From Cylindrotheca closterium (lineage: Eukaryota > Bacillariophyta > Bacillariophyceae > Bacillariales > Bacillariaceae), in NCBI GenBank assembly GCA_933822405.4, contig CAKOGP040000002.1:2599-66598 (forward strand): a DNA stretch of 64,000 nt, written 5' to 3'. The notes under the pieces are model-generated. The model did no database searches, was not told the origin of the DNA, and saw only the letters and a program-made list of their open reading frames with translations. Shown in pieces: positions 19,322-29,893 of this stretch (position 1 is the first letter of the stretch; each line of letters opens with the position of its first letter). The translations under genes were made by a program, and so were the position numbers.

Positions 19322-20365
19322 ATGTCGCCTCTCGGCCAATTTATGAAGCAACTGCTCCAGAACCACACTGGAGAAGTTCAGATTATCAATGATAACGCAA
19401 GAATTACCACAGAAAGAAATAGTGCATCCTTGCAGCTGAAAAACAGCTTGCATTCGAGTAGTCTCCCCTCCTCAAGCAACCATTCCACCACTCGTTGGGA
19501 TATGGATGGATCCAATCACTCGACGGAAGTTGGCAACAGCACTTCCACCCTCAATCAAACTTCTTCAGTACCAACAGCTCCCATTCGCAAGCCTTCCAAC
19601 GACCCTCCTCAAGGGGATCAAGTCCGTCCTTATGAGTCTTTGGATATTTCCTCGCACAAGGCAGAAAAGCGTGTACACAAATATCTTGGAAATAATAGCT
19701 GGAGCTTGCGTTTGAGCCGACCTTCAGTCTCTTCTACATCCAATCTTGATGTTATTTTTTCGCCTTCCAACCAAAGAAAGTCTTGGGATGCAAGCAAGAA
19801 CTGTCACAACACGATGAACGATATTTTTACTCTGGTAGAACCCACAACTGCTCCCAATACTCCTGAACCCTCTCCTACTCCCTCCCGATCTAATACATCG
19901 ATATCATTGAACCTCATCAAGCCGTCTCGAAAGCTTTCTCCCAAGCGAGAGGAGGAGGAGTCGCCCATTCCTCCCCCCAGTGCCCTTGAACTCAATCGAA
20001 GCCTTTCCAAGACTCTTCTGGGAGCGGACGATTTGAATCCACAAGCTCCCAAGATTCCCACTCGTCGACCTTCCCATCAACCCGACCTGAATTCTCCTAC
20101 TTCCCAAACTTCTGCCAAATCATCCTCGGCTGATGCCTATTCTCGATTGGTCTCTGACATTCCTTTGTGTCCTTTGGTGGACGACGACGACGATGTACCA
20201 CCCACCATCACTTCCGCCAGCCAAAAGAATTCGAACCTTGTCCAGCAAGCTCAGGCAATGGCTGTCACCCTCCCCTCAGAACTACCACTGATCAAGAAGT
20301 CAAAGCGAGCCGTTTTCGCCAAACCCAGTAACAAGTGGCTCGGTTCTTTGGGAAAGCGAAATTAG
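19322..20365 (+). CDS. Hypothetical Ser/Pro/Asn-rich disordered protein
   Basis: The product has 347 residues from ATG 19322 in a single exon. I do not recognise it. The sequence is of low complexity, dominated by Ser, Pro, Thr and Asn, with many S-P and T-P sites that could be phosphorylated. It also has a short acidic D-D-D-D-D run near residue 285 and a basic C-terminus (K-K-S-K-R-A and G-S-L-G-K-R-N). There is no signal peptide, membrane segment or known domain. The open frame of more than 1 kb and the good spacing to its neighbours support a real gene. A function cannot be assigned. Confidence 0.6.
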   Translation: MSPLGQFMKQLLQNHTGEVQIINDNARITTERNSASLQLKNSLHSSSLPSSSNHSTTRWDMDGSNHSTEVGNSTSTLNQTSSVPTAPIRKPSNDPPQGDQVRPYESLDISSHKAEKRVHKYLGNNSWSLRLSRPSVSSTSNLDVIFSPSNQRKSWDASKNCHNTMNDIFTLVEPTTAPNTPEPSPTPSRSNTSISLNLIKPSRKLSPKREEEESPIPPPSALELNRSLSKTLLGADDLNPQAPKIPTRRPSHQPDLNSPTSQTSAKSSSADAYSRLVSDIPLCPLVDDDDDVPPTITSASQKNSNLVQQAQAMAVTLPSELPLIKKSKRAVFAKPSNKWLGSLGKRN

Positions 20366-20600
20366 ACCCTATTGACTCTTTCTCCGAAGGAGTTGTACCA
20401 GTCACACCCGATTTTGACCGCACCATTCACAGACAATGATTGATTGATTCATTCATTCGCAGCACCACTAGGCCGAAAGGCAAACGAACAACAGCCAACA
20501 TTTCACTCTCTCACAATTACAATTCAATCATTTCGAACAAACTAAAAAAAAACATAAAAAAGTAGCATATTGATTTGATTAAACCTATTTTTTTTACATT

Positions 20601-21662
20601 CTAATCCTTCCATCGTGATTCCATTTGTTCCAGTGCCCCCAGTGTAACGATAAGCTTGTCCTTTTTCAAAATATCATATACATTGGTGTAACGTTGGCTT
20701 GCCACCTTGATCTTGTAGATGTTACTCGAAGCCACCCATAGATTGATGGGGACTCCGTGAAAAGACGCGTCGTACGAATCGTCTTTTGCATCCTCATCTT
20801 CCAAATAGTGATCCAATATTAGTGCCGAGTGTCCACCCTTACCAATTCCGTAGGATTCCTCCAACATGGTAGCCAAATCCTTGGTCTTGTGGGATAGCAA
20901 ATTGAAATTGTCCACTACAATCAAATTTCCTTCCTTCAGCTTTTGCGACAAAGTCGATACCATCGCCAGTCGACGCGCTTTCTTATTCATTTTCACATTT
21001 CCATAGTCGACGGTATTCTTTGGACCATGGGCCTTGGCTCCACCTCTCCAATGGGCTGGTCGGGAGTGTCCAGCTCGAGCCATACCAGTACCCTTTTGAT
21101 TGCGGACCTTGCGGCCACTTCCACTCACTTCCGAGATTGTCTTACTCTTGGCCTTGCGGACACCTCGAATCTTATTCCGAATGTAATCAACAGATTGCTT
21201 AATAAGGTCCACTCGGATGGGATCGGCTCCAAAGACAGTTTCATCCAACCAGAGAGTGCCATTGACGCTGCCGTCAGCGCCATGAACAGTTGCCTTGAGA
21301 CGGTCGGGAAGTGGAATTACAAACCTTGGAGCTTCGTCTTCTTCAAGTTGGGCCACGGCTGCTGACAAGTCTTCCTCCCCGCTTTCGTAACCACTGTCTT
21401 CTGCAGAAACTTCTTCCTCACCCTCCTCATCCACTGGTTGTGGTGGCGCCACCAGCACTGGCCGAGCCTTGGGAGCAAATGAAGACTTTCTATCAAAGGA
21501 AAGATTGGGTGGCAGGGCCATTGAATCATTCTCACCCGTTTGAGGAGCCGCCGAACTGAAGGATATTGAAGAAAGTGTGGTGGAGGATGCTTGCGGCGTT
21601 CGACTAAAGGCATATATGGCGCGATGGACCGAAGTACCGCATTTGGAAGCTGCTCGAATCAT
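20601..21662 (-). CDS. Mitochondrial large-subunit ribosomal protein uL4m
   Basis: The product has 353 residues in a single exon. uL4 binds 23S-type rRNA and lines the exit tunnel. The diagnostic block is R-N-Q-K-G-T-G-M-A-R-A-G-H-S-R-P-A-H-W, then R-G-G-A-K-A-H-G-P-K, located around residues 185-215. The N-terminal 70 residues are rich in Ser, Arg and Ala with few acids, a typical mitochondrial presequence, followed by an acidic linker not found in bacterial L4. A plastid location is less likely because red-lineage plastids usually encode their own rpl4, which is background knowledge. The gene is divergent from the rhomboid gene. Confidence 0.9.
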   Translation of the reverse strand: MIRAASKCGTSVHRAIYAFSRTPQASSTTLSSISFSSAAPQTGENDSMALPPNLSFDRKSSFAPKARPVLVAPPQPVDEEGEEEVSAEDSGYESGEEDLSAAVAQLEEDEAPRFVIPLPDRLKATVHGADGSVNGTLWLDETVFGADPIRVDLIKQSVDYIRNKIRGVRKAKSKTISEVSGSGRKVRNQKGTGMARAGHSRPAHWRGGAKAHGPKNTVDYGNVKMNKKARRLAMVSTLSQKLKEGNLIVVDNFNLLSHKTKDLATMLEESYGIGKGGHSALILDHYLEDEDAKDDSYDASFHGVPINLWVASSNIYKIKVASQRYTNVYDILKKDKLIVTLGALEQMESRWKD

Positions 21663-22038
21663 TTTTGTCTTTCTTTATGCCTTCTGTATAACTTTTTCTC
21701 TGCAGCAGTAGTTCGGAAGACAGGATCATACACTCAACGAAATTGGTTGATGATGTGTGATCATGGTCTTCCTGACAATAGGTAGGTCGTCGTACGTGTA
21801 CAGACGTTATCGAATAACACGACTACACACCTCAGTCCGATGCGAAAACCGTCAAGTTGCTATAATGAATGAATGACAACCAGATCGAAACTTTCCACGA
21901 TGGCAATACATTGGTGTACTATGGATCGACGTAGAGATGCACCAGGATGATTTGGTTTTCGCTTTTCGTCAACCTTGTCTCACTTTTTCTTTCGCAAGAA
22001 ACGCAACTTGATTATTCCGTACATCCAACAACAAACTC
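21663..22038. promoter_or_regulatory. Divergent intergenic region between uL4m and rhomboid
   Basis: The region holds both promoters. No RNA gene or repeat was seen. It contains several short pyrimidine tracts near each start. Confidence 0.4.
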
Positions 22039-23550
22039 ATGAACATGAAGTCATCCAACCACGAAGCCACCTCCACCACCGTCGACATCGAAGTCGCGGC
22101 ACCGAATGACCACAAGTGGATCGATGGCGATGACCTCTTTGGTGTCAATCTTAACGATGGTATGGACGAACTGACCGAGATATCTGACATTGAAACTGGT
22201 TCATCTGACGACGACTTGGTCGTCCATGAGCTCGGCGATGACCTCGTTGATGTCAACCTGGACGACGATGTGGACGAAATGACAGAGGAATCTGATATTG
22301 AAACTTGTCTCTCTGGCAACGATTTGGTTGCCTCTGAACCCGGCGACGACCTCGTTGATGTCAACCTGGACGATGATGGCGACGAACTCACCGAGAAATC
22401 GGATGTCGAAACTGATGCTTCTGATGACGACCTGACTGCGCTTGAAATTGAAGTCGAGGCTTTCAGAGTCGCCCTTCTCGCTACTCTTGGTGCCAATAAC
22501 GAGATGGATCCTCGCTTGAGGCGCATTGCCTGTGACTTTGCCTTTGCCCAATCGGAACGAGCTCGCACAGGGCGACCGCTTCTCGTAGTTTCGACCATTG
22601 AAATCTTTGGTCACCTAGGTGACATTCGAGCCGACATTCGATGGGCTGAAGATGCGGCTCGACGAAGAGAAAATCATGAAACATGTGTCAGCTGGGAAGA
22701 CTCTGAAAAAAAGAGGAAGCAAATGAGATGGAAACGCTCCTACCTGACCTATACCATTATAATTTCACATTTCGCCATGATGGTATACGAGTTCTATTTG
22801 AGTGATTGGACCGCAGAACCAATGAAGACAAATAAAAGCTTTGGACCATCAAGCGATGTTATGTTCCGAGCTGGGTCTATGCGTGCTTTCGACATGATTC
22901 AGAATGGAAATTGGTACCGACTTTTGACGGCAACTTTCTGTCACGCTGGGTTGATTCACTACATTGCAAATGACCTTGGTATTTGTCACCTTGGAAGTAT
23001 TTTTGAAGCAAATCATGGAAAAATTTGGCTGGCCCTAGTTTATTTTATCCCAGCCGTTGCTGCCAATGTATTGTCGGCACTTTTCCACCCATCAGGTGTT
23101 TCGCTTGGTGCTTCAGGGGCTTTGTTTGGCCTATATGGAGCTTGCCTGGCTGACATTGTTGTGAATTGGAAGTTGATGTTCCTTGTATTTAAGGACCACC
23201 CTGGCGTGTCCAAGCGCTATTTGAAGCTAAAGCGCGCCTGTTTCATCTTTCTTGAAGTGATCGGAAATATGGCTTTCGGCCTCATTCCCATGATTGACAA
23301 TTTTGCTCACTTGGGAGGCGTTTTTTATGGGTCTCTCATCGGATATTGCATCCTGCAGCCTTTGCCACTTTCCTTCTTTGGCAAGAGAAAACGATCTAGT
23401 TCAACATGCAGGAGCGTCGTGTCCCGCTTCATTGCGGCTGCTATTATGATATCGGCAGTTGCTTACTCCAGTGTGAAGCTAAGCCAGAGCGATGGAATAA
23501 CAGTTCCATACCCACTCGTCAACTATTACATCAGTGGTTATCCGATATGA
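22039..23550 (+). CDS. Rhomboid intramembrane serine protease with acidic N-terminal repeats
   Basis: This single-exon gene encodes 503 residues. The rhomboid core occupies about residues 235-485 and has six or seven hydrophobic segments. The catalytic dyad is visible as Ser 359 in G-A-S-G-A-L-F-G and His 424 in N-F-A-H-L-G-G, and the oxyanion-side H-x-x-x-N-type motif appears as H-Y-I-A-N-D-L-G. The enzyme would cleave single-pass membrane proteins within the bilayer. Residues 25-140 are three 36-residue acidic repeats rich in Asp and Glu (see the repeat entry). A helical, charged linker connects them to the membrane core. The location is probably an endomembrane or organelle; no clear signal peptide precedes the acidic region. 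Confidence 0.9.
   Translation: MNMKSSNHEATSTTVDIEVAAPNDHKWIDGDDLFGVNLNDGMDELTEISDIETGSSDDDLVVHELGDDLVDVNLDDDVDEMTEESDIETCLSGNDLVASEPGDDLVDVNLDDDGDELTEKSDVETDASDDDLTALEIEVEAFRVALLATLGANNEMDPRLRRIACDFAFAQSERARTGRPLLVVSTIEIFGHLGDIRADIRWAEDAARRRENHETCVSWEDSEKKRKQMRWKRSYLTYTIIISHFAMMVYEFYLSDWTAEPMKTNKSFGPSSDVMFRAGSMRAFDMIQNGNWYRLLTATFCHAGLIHYIANDLGICHLGSIFEANHGKIWLALVYFIPAVAANVLSALFHPSGVSLGASGALFGLYGACLADIVVNWKLMFLVFKDHPGVSKRYLKLKRACFIFLEVIGNMAFGLIPMIDNFAHLGGVFYGSLIGYCILQPLPLSFFGKRKRSSSTCRSVVSRFIAAAIMISAVAYSSVKLSQSDGITVPYPLVNYYISGYPI
22126..22449 (+). repeat. Three in-frame 108-bp repeats in the rhomboid gene
   Basis: Units begin near 22126, 22234 and 22342. Each encodes 36 residues with the core G-D-D-L-x-x-V-N-L-x-D-x-x-D-E-[LM]-T-E. 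The second and third units are the most alike, and the first is more diverged. The array adds a strongly acidic extension to the protease. Confidence 0.85.
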
Positions 23551-23919
23551 CTACTGTATAGCTCTGATAGTTCTAGATAATTTCAAAATAGCAAAAGACA
23601 CATCGATGTCTTTTACGACATTCTCCTTTCAAAGGAGAGGCAAGAATGCAAACTCTAAACAATCCTTTGTACAGGCATCCTCTGCCAATCATGATCTTTA
23701 CCAATTTAGTACTCTTCAGGGCTTGTTTTTTTCGCAAGGATGATTGATGCTTTTCAATCACTTACCTGTAGCAGTGATTATACTTTACACGCATGTTACC
23801 TTAGTTGAGGTCGAGGAGCTCACAGAACATGTGAGGTATGACCAGAGCCAGCCGTCAGAAAGCCAAATTCATAATGCCACAAAACGCCAATTGTGTCCAA
23901 CCTTATTGGTCTCCAATTT
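23551..23919. other. Convergent 3' intergenic region
   Basis: The region lies between the ends of the rhomboid gene and the Q/N-rich gene. I see no RNA gene, repeat or supported ORF. Confidence 0.4.
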
Positions 23920-25781
23920 TCATCTATCATCCTTTGTGTGTCCCTGGTGTAGTCTCTGCCTCATCTGTAGAATCTTCAAGCTCGACTTTGCCGCCATCTC
24001 TGTGAGTGTAGCTTCTCGTATTTCCAATACCTTCATTGTTTTCAGAGCATGTCTTGAATCCCGTTCCACGTTTTCCATCTCCTCTGTGCACTGCTTTAAA
24101 GAAGCTGAATTCTCTTTAATCTGATTCTCCACATTAGACAAAATATGTTCCTGTTTTGATACAAACAACTTCCAGTAAGATATATCTTTGTTTGCTTGAG
24201 CTTCTTCTAGTTTCCTTTGCAGGTCTTCTCTGCTCATTGATGCAGCCTCGACTGTTGGAAAGGATGACTCCAATCGTTCCTTGAGAACGGCCAAGTCTCG
24301 TTCAATCTGCTTCTTACGGGTCGATAGTGCTTCAGTTGCCTCCTCCTCCTCCTTGTCCCCGTACAAAATTGCTTTGTATTGCGTCAACTGCAAATCGTTA
24401 TCAAGTTGAGAATTTGGGAAATATACCATGTGTTCAGGGCCTGTCTCGTTGATATTCTCAATGATTAAGCTTGCAGACAAGGCTGAAATCGGGGCAAGAG
24501 GCTTTGCACGAATGCAGTCCTTGTTCCTCTGCTTTTGGAGCTCATGATCCCTCTTTCGTAGACCTTCCTTGAGTTTTGCCAATTCATGCTGCTTTTTAGC
24601 GAGTTCAAGTTGCGCTTTCAGTTTCTTCAACCGTCGCGATTTTGAATTGGGTGACAATACCTCCTTTTGGGACTCTTCTTGTGGGGCTGTTGTTCGATCG
24701 ATTTGACTTGGATTGGTGGGTTTCTTTGGTAATTTTGTATTGAATCTGTTGCCAACATTTTGATCAACAGATGGTGATGTTACTTCCTCGACCGTCGTAG
24801 CATCAAACGTATCTGTTGGAAGTTGCTGATGAGTCTGCGCAGCACTAATTCCATCATCGGATGATGCCGTTGGAACCGACAGTGCCGTGGTGTTGGAACC
24901 TTGATCCAAGTCAAGGGAGCTAGACAAAGATACCATTATCGAGTTCAAGTTTTCATTGTTTGAATCAGTTTGAGACTTGCTCCCGGGAGTTAATCCAGTG
25001 TGCAACTCTCTGGTCATGGGAGTGATGGAATCCGTCAAGTCAACAGGATTCACTGCTGTTCCATCGTTATCAAGAGGAGATAGCGTATTGGTAGCAGGAG
25101 TCCCTATTGTTCCCAAAACTTGTATCTCATCGTCATCAGGACAGTCAGCGAATATACCATCATCATCAAGATCGAGTCGTTGCCTCTTGTTGCTGTCGGA
25201 TTGTTTGCTGTCCATACCCGAGTCATCTGCTTTACGTTTGTCACTCTCGATTGATGCTTCTATTTCCCGTATTGCTTTTGTTTTGGAGCGCGTCATTCTG
25301 CCCATCGTCGTTTTTGCAGTGGATGGCAATATGATTTCAGGGTCGTACCCATTACTTTTGGCTTTCTTTTTCGTACCAACACTTTTTTCCTCCATAATCT
25401 TAGCTTTTACTTCATTCAAGTAATCATAGAATCGTTGCCGTTCGGACGGACTCAAATCCCGATGTGATTCATTTCTATGACTATGGCTGCATGCTCCGAA
25501 ACAATGATACGCTAGACATATCTTTCCCATCTGCGTAACGTCGTTCGTGTCATGATATTTATCAATCATTGGAAAGCGTATGTTGCACTTTCTCGAAACT
25601 CGGTTGTATTCCGCGATTTTGAAGGCCTTCGTAAATTCGGCAAGGCCACTGTCCACGTTGAGATTAATGGCCCGAGTTCGATGTGCATTCTCCGCTTTCC
25701 ACTTTTTCCTCAGCAGCTTTCTCTTGGCGTTCTTCTCCGTTCTTTTCCTCTTCTTCTCCTCCTTCCTTTTGTCGTGGCTCG

Positions 25782-25825
<44 letters not shown>

Positions 25826-26331
25826 TTCTTCTTGTTCTTTTTCTTCTTCTGTCCCGCATGCGAGCTAGCACTTCCATTGCGTGGGTCAGTCGGCATTGGT
25901 AATTGCTGCTGTGGGTCTTTCTGGTTTTGATGGTACGGAATTGGTGGGGGAGGTGTTGGCAGTGACACCGGTATTGGTAGTGGGGGTGTTGGCAATGGCA
26001 TCAGTATTGGTAGTGGGGGAGGTTGTTGTGGATGATGTTGGTTTGGTTGTTTTCCCAAATCTGTATACGGTGACGAGGCTGACAACTGCTGATGCTGTTG
26101 AAAGGTTTGGTGAGCAAGTTGTTGATACGAATACTGCTGCGGCTGGTGGGCTTGGTATGTAAATTGACCTTGCTGCTGATCCTGTTGCATTTCATGTTGG
26201 CGGTTTTGAGGATACCAAAGTTGGTTTCTCGTTTGATCTACATCCGCCTGTTGCTGGTACTGATTCCGATGCTGTAGGTCATCATAGAGATCATCAAAAT
26301 GGTCGCCTTGTTGGCTATAGTTGTAAGACAT
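23920..26331 (-). CDS. Q/N/P-rich coiled-coil protein with a Gag-like Cys/His cluster
   Basis: This single-exon gene encodes 803 residues. The first 160 residues are rich in Gln, Tyr and Pro. A Lys-rich stretch with 14 consecutive Asn then leads to a basic region. Around residues 272-300 a compact motif (K-I-C-L-A-Y-H, then C-F-G-A-C-S-H-S-H, followed by L-S-P-S-E-R-Q-R-F-Y-D-Y-L) resembles the zinc-knuckle region of diatom retroelement Gag-like proteins; that comparison is from memory. A basic segment with R-M-T-R-S-K-T-K-A and K-R-Q-R follows, then an acidic/Ser-rich region. The last 250 residues form long coiled coils. A nuclear or RNA-granule role is plausible, but no function is known to me. 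It is divergent from the AP beta gene. Confidence 0.7.
25783..25824 (-). repeat. AAC trinucleotide microsatellite encoding poly-Asn
   Basis: Fourteen perfect GTT units on the plus strand (AAC on the coding strand) encode the poly-Asn tract in the Q/N-rich protein. Length polymorphism is likely. Confidence 0.95.
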
Positions 26332-26868
26332 GTTGTCGAGACCCTGCAGTCTAATCCAGTCCAGTCCAGTCCAGTCCAGTCCAGTCCAGTTCGTACAACG
26401 ACAATAAGAATGGAGTCAAAAAGTTTTTCAGTGGTTTGAAGCAACATAAAATAGTCCCAAAATCCCCGTAAGTAGGATGCCGTACATTTCATTCAACAAT
26501 GTTTGGTAGGCCGGCGCACGCAAAACGGACGACCACCATTGTGGAACGGACATGAGACAAAAACTCGAAGATCATCCTCTAACTACCGGTACAGTAGTAG
26601 CAACAACAAGACTAGCAACAAACAGAGCTGTGAAGTTGAACAAAAGTAAGTGCAACAGACCAATATAGAGTTTTTGTTATTGTCTTCAGCTTGAAGGTTT
26701 TGTCGTTTTTGACTGCAGAATGACGAGTATTTTGGTTGCTCGTTTACAACCTTTCGCATACGACGTTAAATAGAAATGACCAAGCTCACAGTGTTGTCTT
26801 TCCTCCCACGATACGCTCCTCTTTCCCTCTCTTCAGCCCATCATCTGATTTAAAACAAAGTTTCCAAA
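26332..26868. promoter_or_regulatory. Divergent promoter region with a CCAGT pentanucleotide repeat
   Basis: This 537-bp stretch separates two divergent starts. Seven perfect copies of CCAGT lie at 26356-26390, only 25 bp upstream of the minus-strand ATG, so within its likely 5' UTR. A pyrimidine-rich tract precedes the adaptin start. No other gene is visible. Confidence 0.6.
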
Positions 26869-29609
26869 ATGCCAAAGGGAAAAGATAGCAGCAATGCCAA
26901 CGACAGTCGGTTCTTTACGACCCAAAAGAAGGGAGAATTACACGAATTGAGAATGGAGTTGCACGCCACAGAAAAGCAAGTCAAGGTTGATGCCGTCAAG
27001 AAAGTCATTGCATCTATGACTGTTGGAAAGGATGTCTCCAGTCTGTTCACTGACGTCCTAAATTGCGTCCAAACGGGAAATATTGAATTGAAAAAGTTGG
27101 TCTACTTGTATCTCATCAACTATGCCAAGACACAACCAGAGCTTACCCTTTTGGCTGTCAATACCTTTGTCAAGGATTCCAATGATCCCAATCCTCTTAT
27201 CCGTGCCTTGGCCGTTCGTACCATGGGATGCATCCGTGTCGACCGCATCACCGAATACCTTTGCGAACCATTGGGTCGGGCTTTGCGAGATGAAGATCCA
27301 TATGTTCGAAAAACTGCCGCTGTTTGTGTTGCCAAGCTATACGATATTGCCCCCGATCTTGTGGCAGAGCGTGGATTCTTGGAGACTTTGCACGATCTAA
27401 TTAGTGATTCCAACCCTTCCGTTGTTGCCAATGCTGTCGCCGCCCTGTCTGAAATTGCCGAAGCTTCTGGAAAGGATGTCATGAAGATTTCTGCCGCCGT
27501 TTTGCAAAAGCTACTTGCTGCTTTGAACGAATGTACCGAATGGGGACAAGTCTTCATCTTGGATTCCTTGGCCAAGTACACTCCTGCCGATGGACGTGAA
27601 GCCGAAGGTATCATTGAACGTGTCACTCCTCGTCTGCAACACGCCAACTCGGCTGTGGTCATGTCTGCTGTCAAGGTCATTCTCAGTTACATGGAATTGA
27701 TGGGATCCTCCAACAGCGATGCCATTCGGGCATTGACGAGAAAGTTGGCCCCTCCTCTTGTCACTTTGCTCAACAGCGAACCCGAAATTCAATATGTTGC
27801 CTTGCGAAACATCAACTTGATTGTCCAAAAGCGACCACATATCTTGGAAAACGAAATCAAGGTTTTCTTCTGCAAGTACAATGATCCCATTTATGTCAAA
27901 ATGGAAAAACTTGAAATCATCATCAAGCTTGTCAGCGAAAAGAACATCGATCAAGTTCTTTTGGAACTCAAGGAATACTCCACCGAGGTTGATGTTGACT
28001 TTGTCCGAAAGGCTGTTTCGGCAATTGGCCGTTGTGCTGTCAAATTGGAACGTGCTGCTGAGCGCTGTATCGGTGTTTTGTTGGAGTTGATCCAAACCAA
28101 GGTTAACTACGTTGTTCAAGAATCCGTGATTGTGATCAAGGATATCTTCCGTCGATACCCCAACCGTTACGAATCTATCATTGCTACGCTTTGCGACAAC
28201 TTGGATACTCTGGACGAACCGTTGGCTCGGGCTTCGATGATTTGGATCATTGGAGAGTATGCCGAACGTATTGATAATGCTGATGAGCTCCTTGACACAT
28301 TCTTGGAAACTTTCGAGGAAGAAGATCCAGCTGTCCAGCTACAACTCTTGACTGCAACTGTCAAATGCTTCTTGAAGAACCCCGAAGATACACAAGATAT
28401 GGTCCAACGTGTCTTGGATTTGGCCACAGAAGAATCTGATAACCCAGACTTGCGTGACCGTGGTTTCATCTACTGGAGATTGCTCAGTACCGATCCTGAA
28501 GCTGCCAAGATGGTCGTCTTGGGTGACAAGCCTGTCATTGAGGACGATATTTTCAAATTGGATCCTTCCTTGTTGAACAGCTTGATTGGTCAAATTGCAA
28601 CTTTGTCGAGTGTCTACCATAAGCCTCCAGATGCCTTTGTGGTCCGACGTGCTGCTGGTACAGGACTTGGAGGAGACGAGGACGACGACGAAGATGACTA
28701 TGAAGCCGAGAATGATGTTGGAGGTGAAGACTTGTTGGACATTGGTGGCATGGGAATCAGCGATGGTGGACTGGTAAGTGCCTGTAGGCAAAGTATTCTC
28801 TGGAGTTCCCCATTTCTTTTCCGCTGATATTATCATCTTATAACTTTTTTCTATTCATTCAGTACGAACCAAAGGCTCCAATGAACAAGGTCGTGGGTCC
28901 CGAAAAGTCAAATGGTATCGAAGTCCATGCTGGTTTCCGTCAATTGAATGGAACCATTCGTCTAGAAATGGATATCCAAAACATTAGCTCTCAAGCAAGC
29001 GTGCATGGCCTTGCGATCCAATTGAACAAGAACTCATTTGGATTAAGTCCAGCTAGCCAACAGATTGTGTGCAATCCGCCCATTCCAACTGGAGGATCTG
29101 GTTCGGCTGCTGTTGAGTTGGTTGTCACCCCTTCTATGTTGGCTCCGATGCCGCCAGGACAACCCGCAAATCCACAAGTTCAAGTAGCCATCAAGAACAT
29201 GGCTACTGGAAATGTGTTTTACTTTGCAGTCATCTTCAACCTCGATGCACTATTCTCTCAAGATGGAACCATGGAACGATCCGCATTCATCGAAACCTGG
29301 AAGTCCATTGATGATCGCAATGAACTCTATGGAACCGTCAGTGATTTGCCGCCCTCGAATGTGGATATCGAAAGTGTCATTAACAAGTTCAAGGGTTACA
29401 ACTGTTTCTTCATTGCTCGTCGACCAGTTCCCAATGCCGAAGGACAAGAAGTTGTGTATTTTTCAATGCGGACTGTTACAAACATGGAGTTCTTGGCTGA
29501 GCTTACTTTCAAGCAAGGAGTCAATGCCACAAAGATCTGCCTCAAGACTGAAAAGGCCGCTTATGCTCCTCTTGCTAAGGCTGCTTTGGAATCCATGCTT
29601 CGTGCCTAG
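26869..29609 (+). CDS. AP-1/AP-2 complex beta adaptin
   Basis: Exons 26869-28773 and 28863-29609, with an 89-bp intron (GTAAGT...TTCAG), encode 883 residues. Beta adaptin is a large subunit of clathrin adaptor complexes at the trans-Golgi/endosome (AP-1) or plasma membrane (AP-2). Many protists have one shared beta 1/2 subunit. The N-terminal trunk of about 590 residues is an ARM/HEAT solenoid beginning K-G-E-L-H-E-L-R and including [12 protein letters not shown]. An acidic hinge with D-L-L-D-I-G, reminiscent of a clathrin box, follows. The C-terminal appendage ([12 protein letters not shown]) is encoded by exon 2. Without splicing the appendage would be lost. Length is typical for the family. 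Confidence 0.93.
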
Positions 29610-29893
29610 AGTTTAATTTTGTTCTAATCTTGCAGGACAGATAAGACAGTAGTTAGTGTATTGCGAAACCTATTTCATCTCTGCTATTGCATTTAGACTA
29701 CGTAGCTGTTGATCTCGTGCATAAGAATCCATTCCAACTATTGGCGATGAATCAGGGTTCGGATTTAGGCTTGATTTTTGCACCATTTCAAACTAATTCG
29801 TAAATTTTTAGTTTTACTCAACACTGCTGTCAGATATTAATACAATTCAAATCTCGAAGTGAAGAATATAACGAGACAGACAATAAAGTGGTC

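Noticed and set aside
25580..25930. Plus-strand ORFs rich in Leu, Val and Cys opposite the Q/N-rich gene
   Set aside because: They are antisense shadows created by the GTT microsatellite and Lys/Asn codons.
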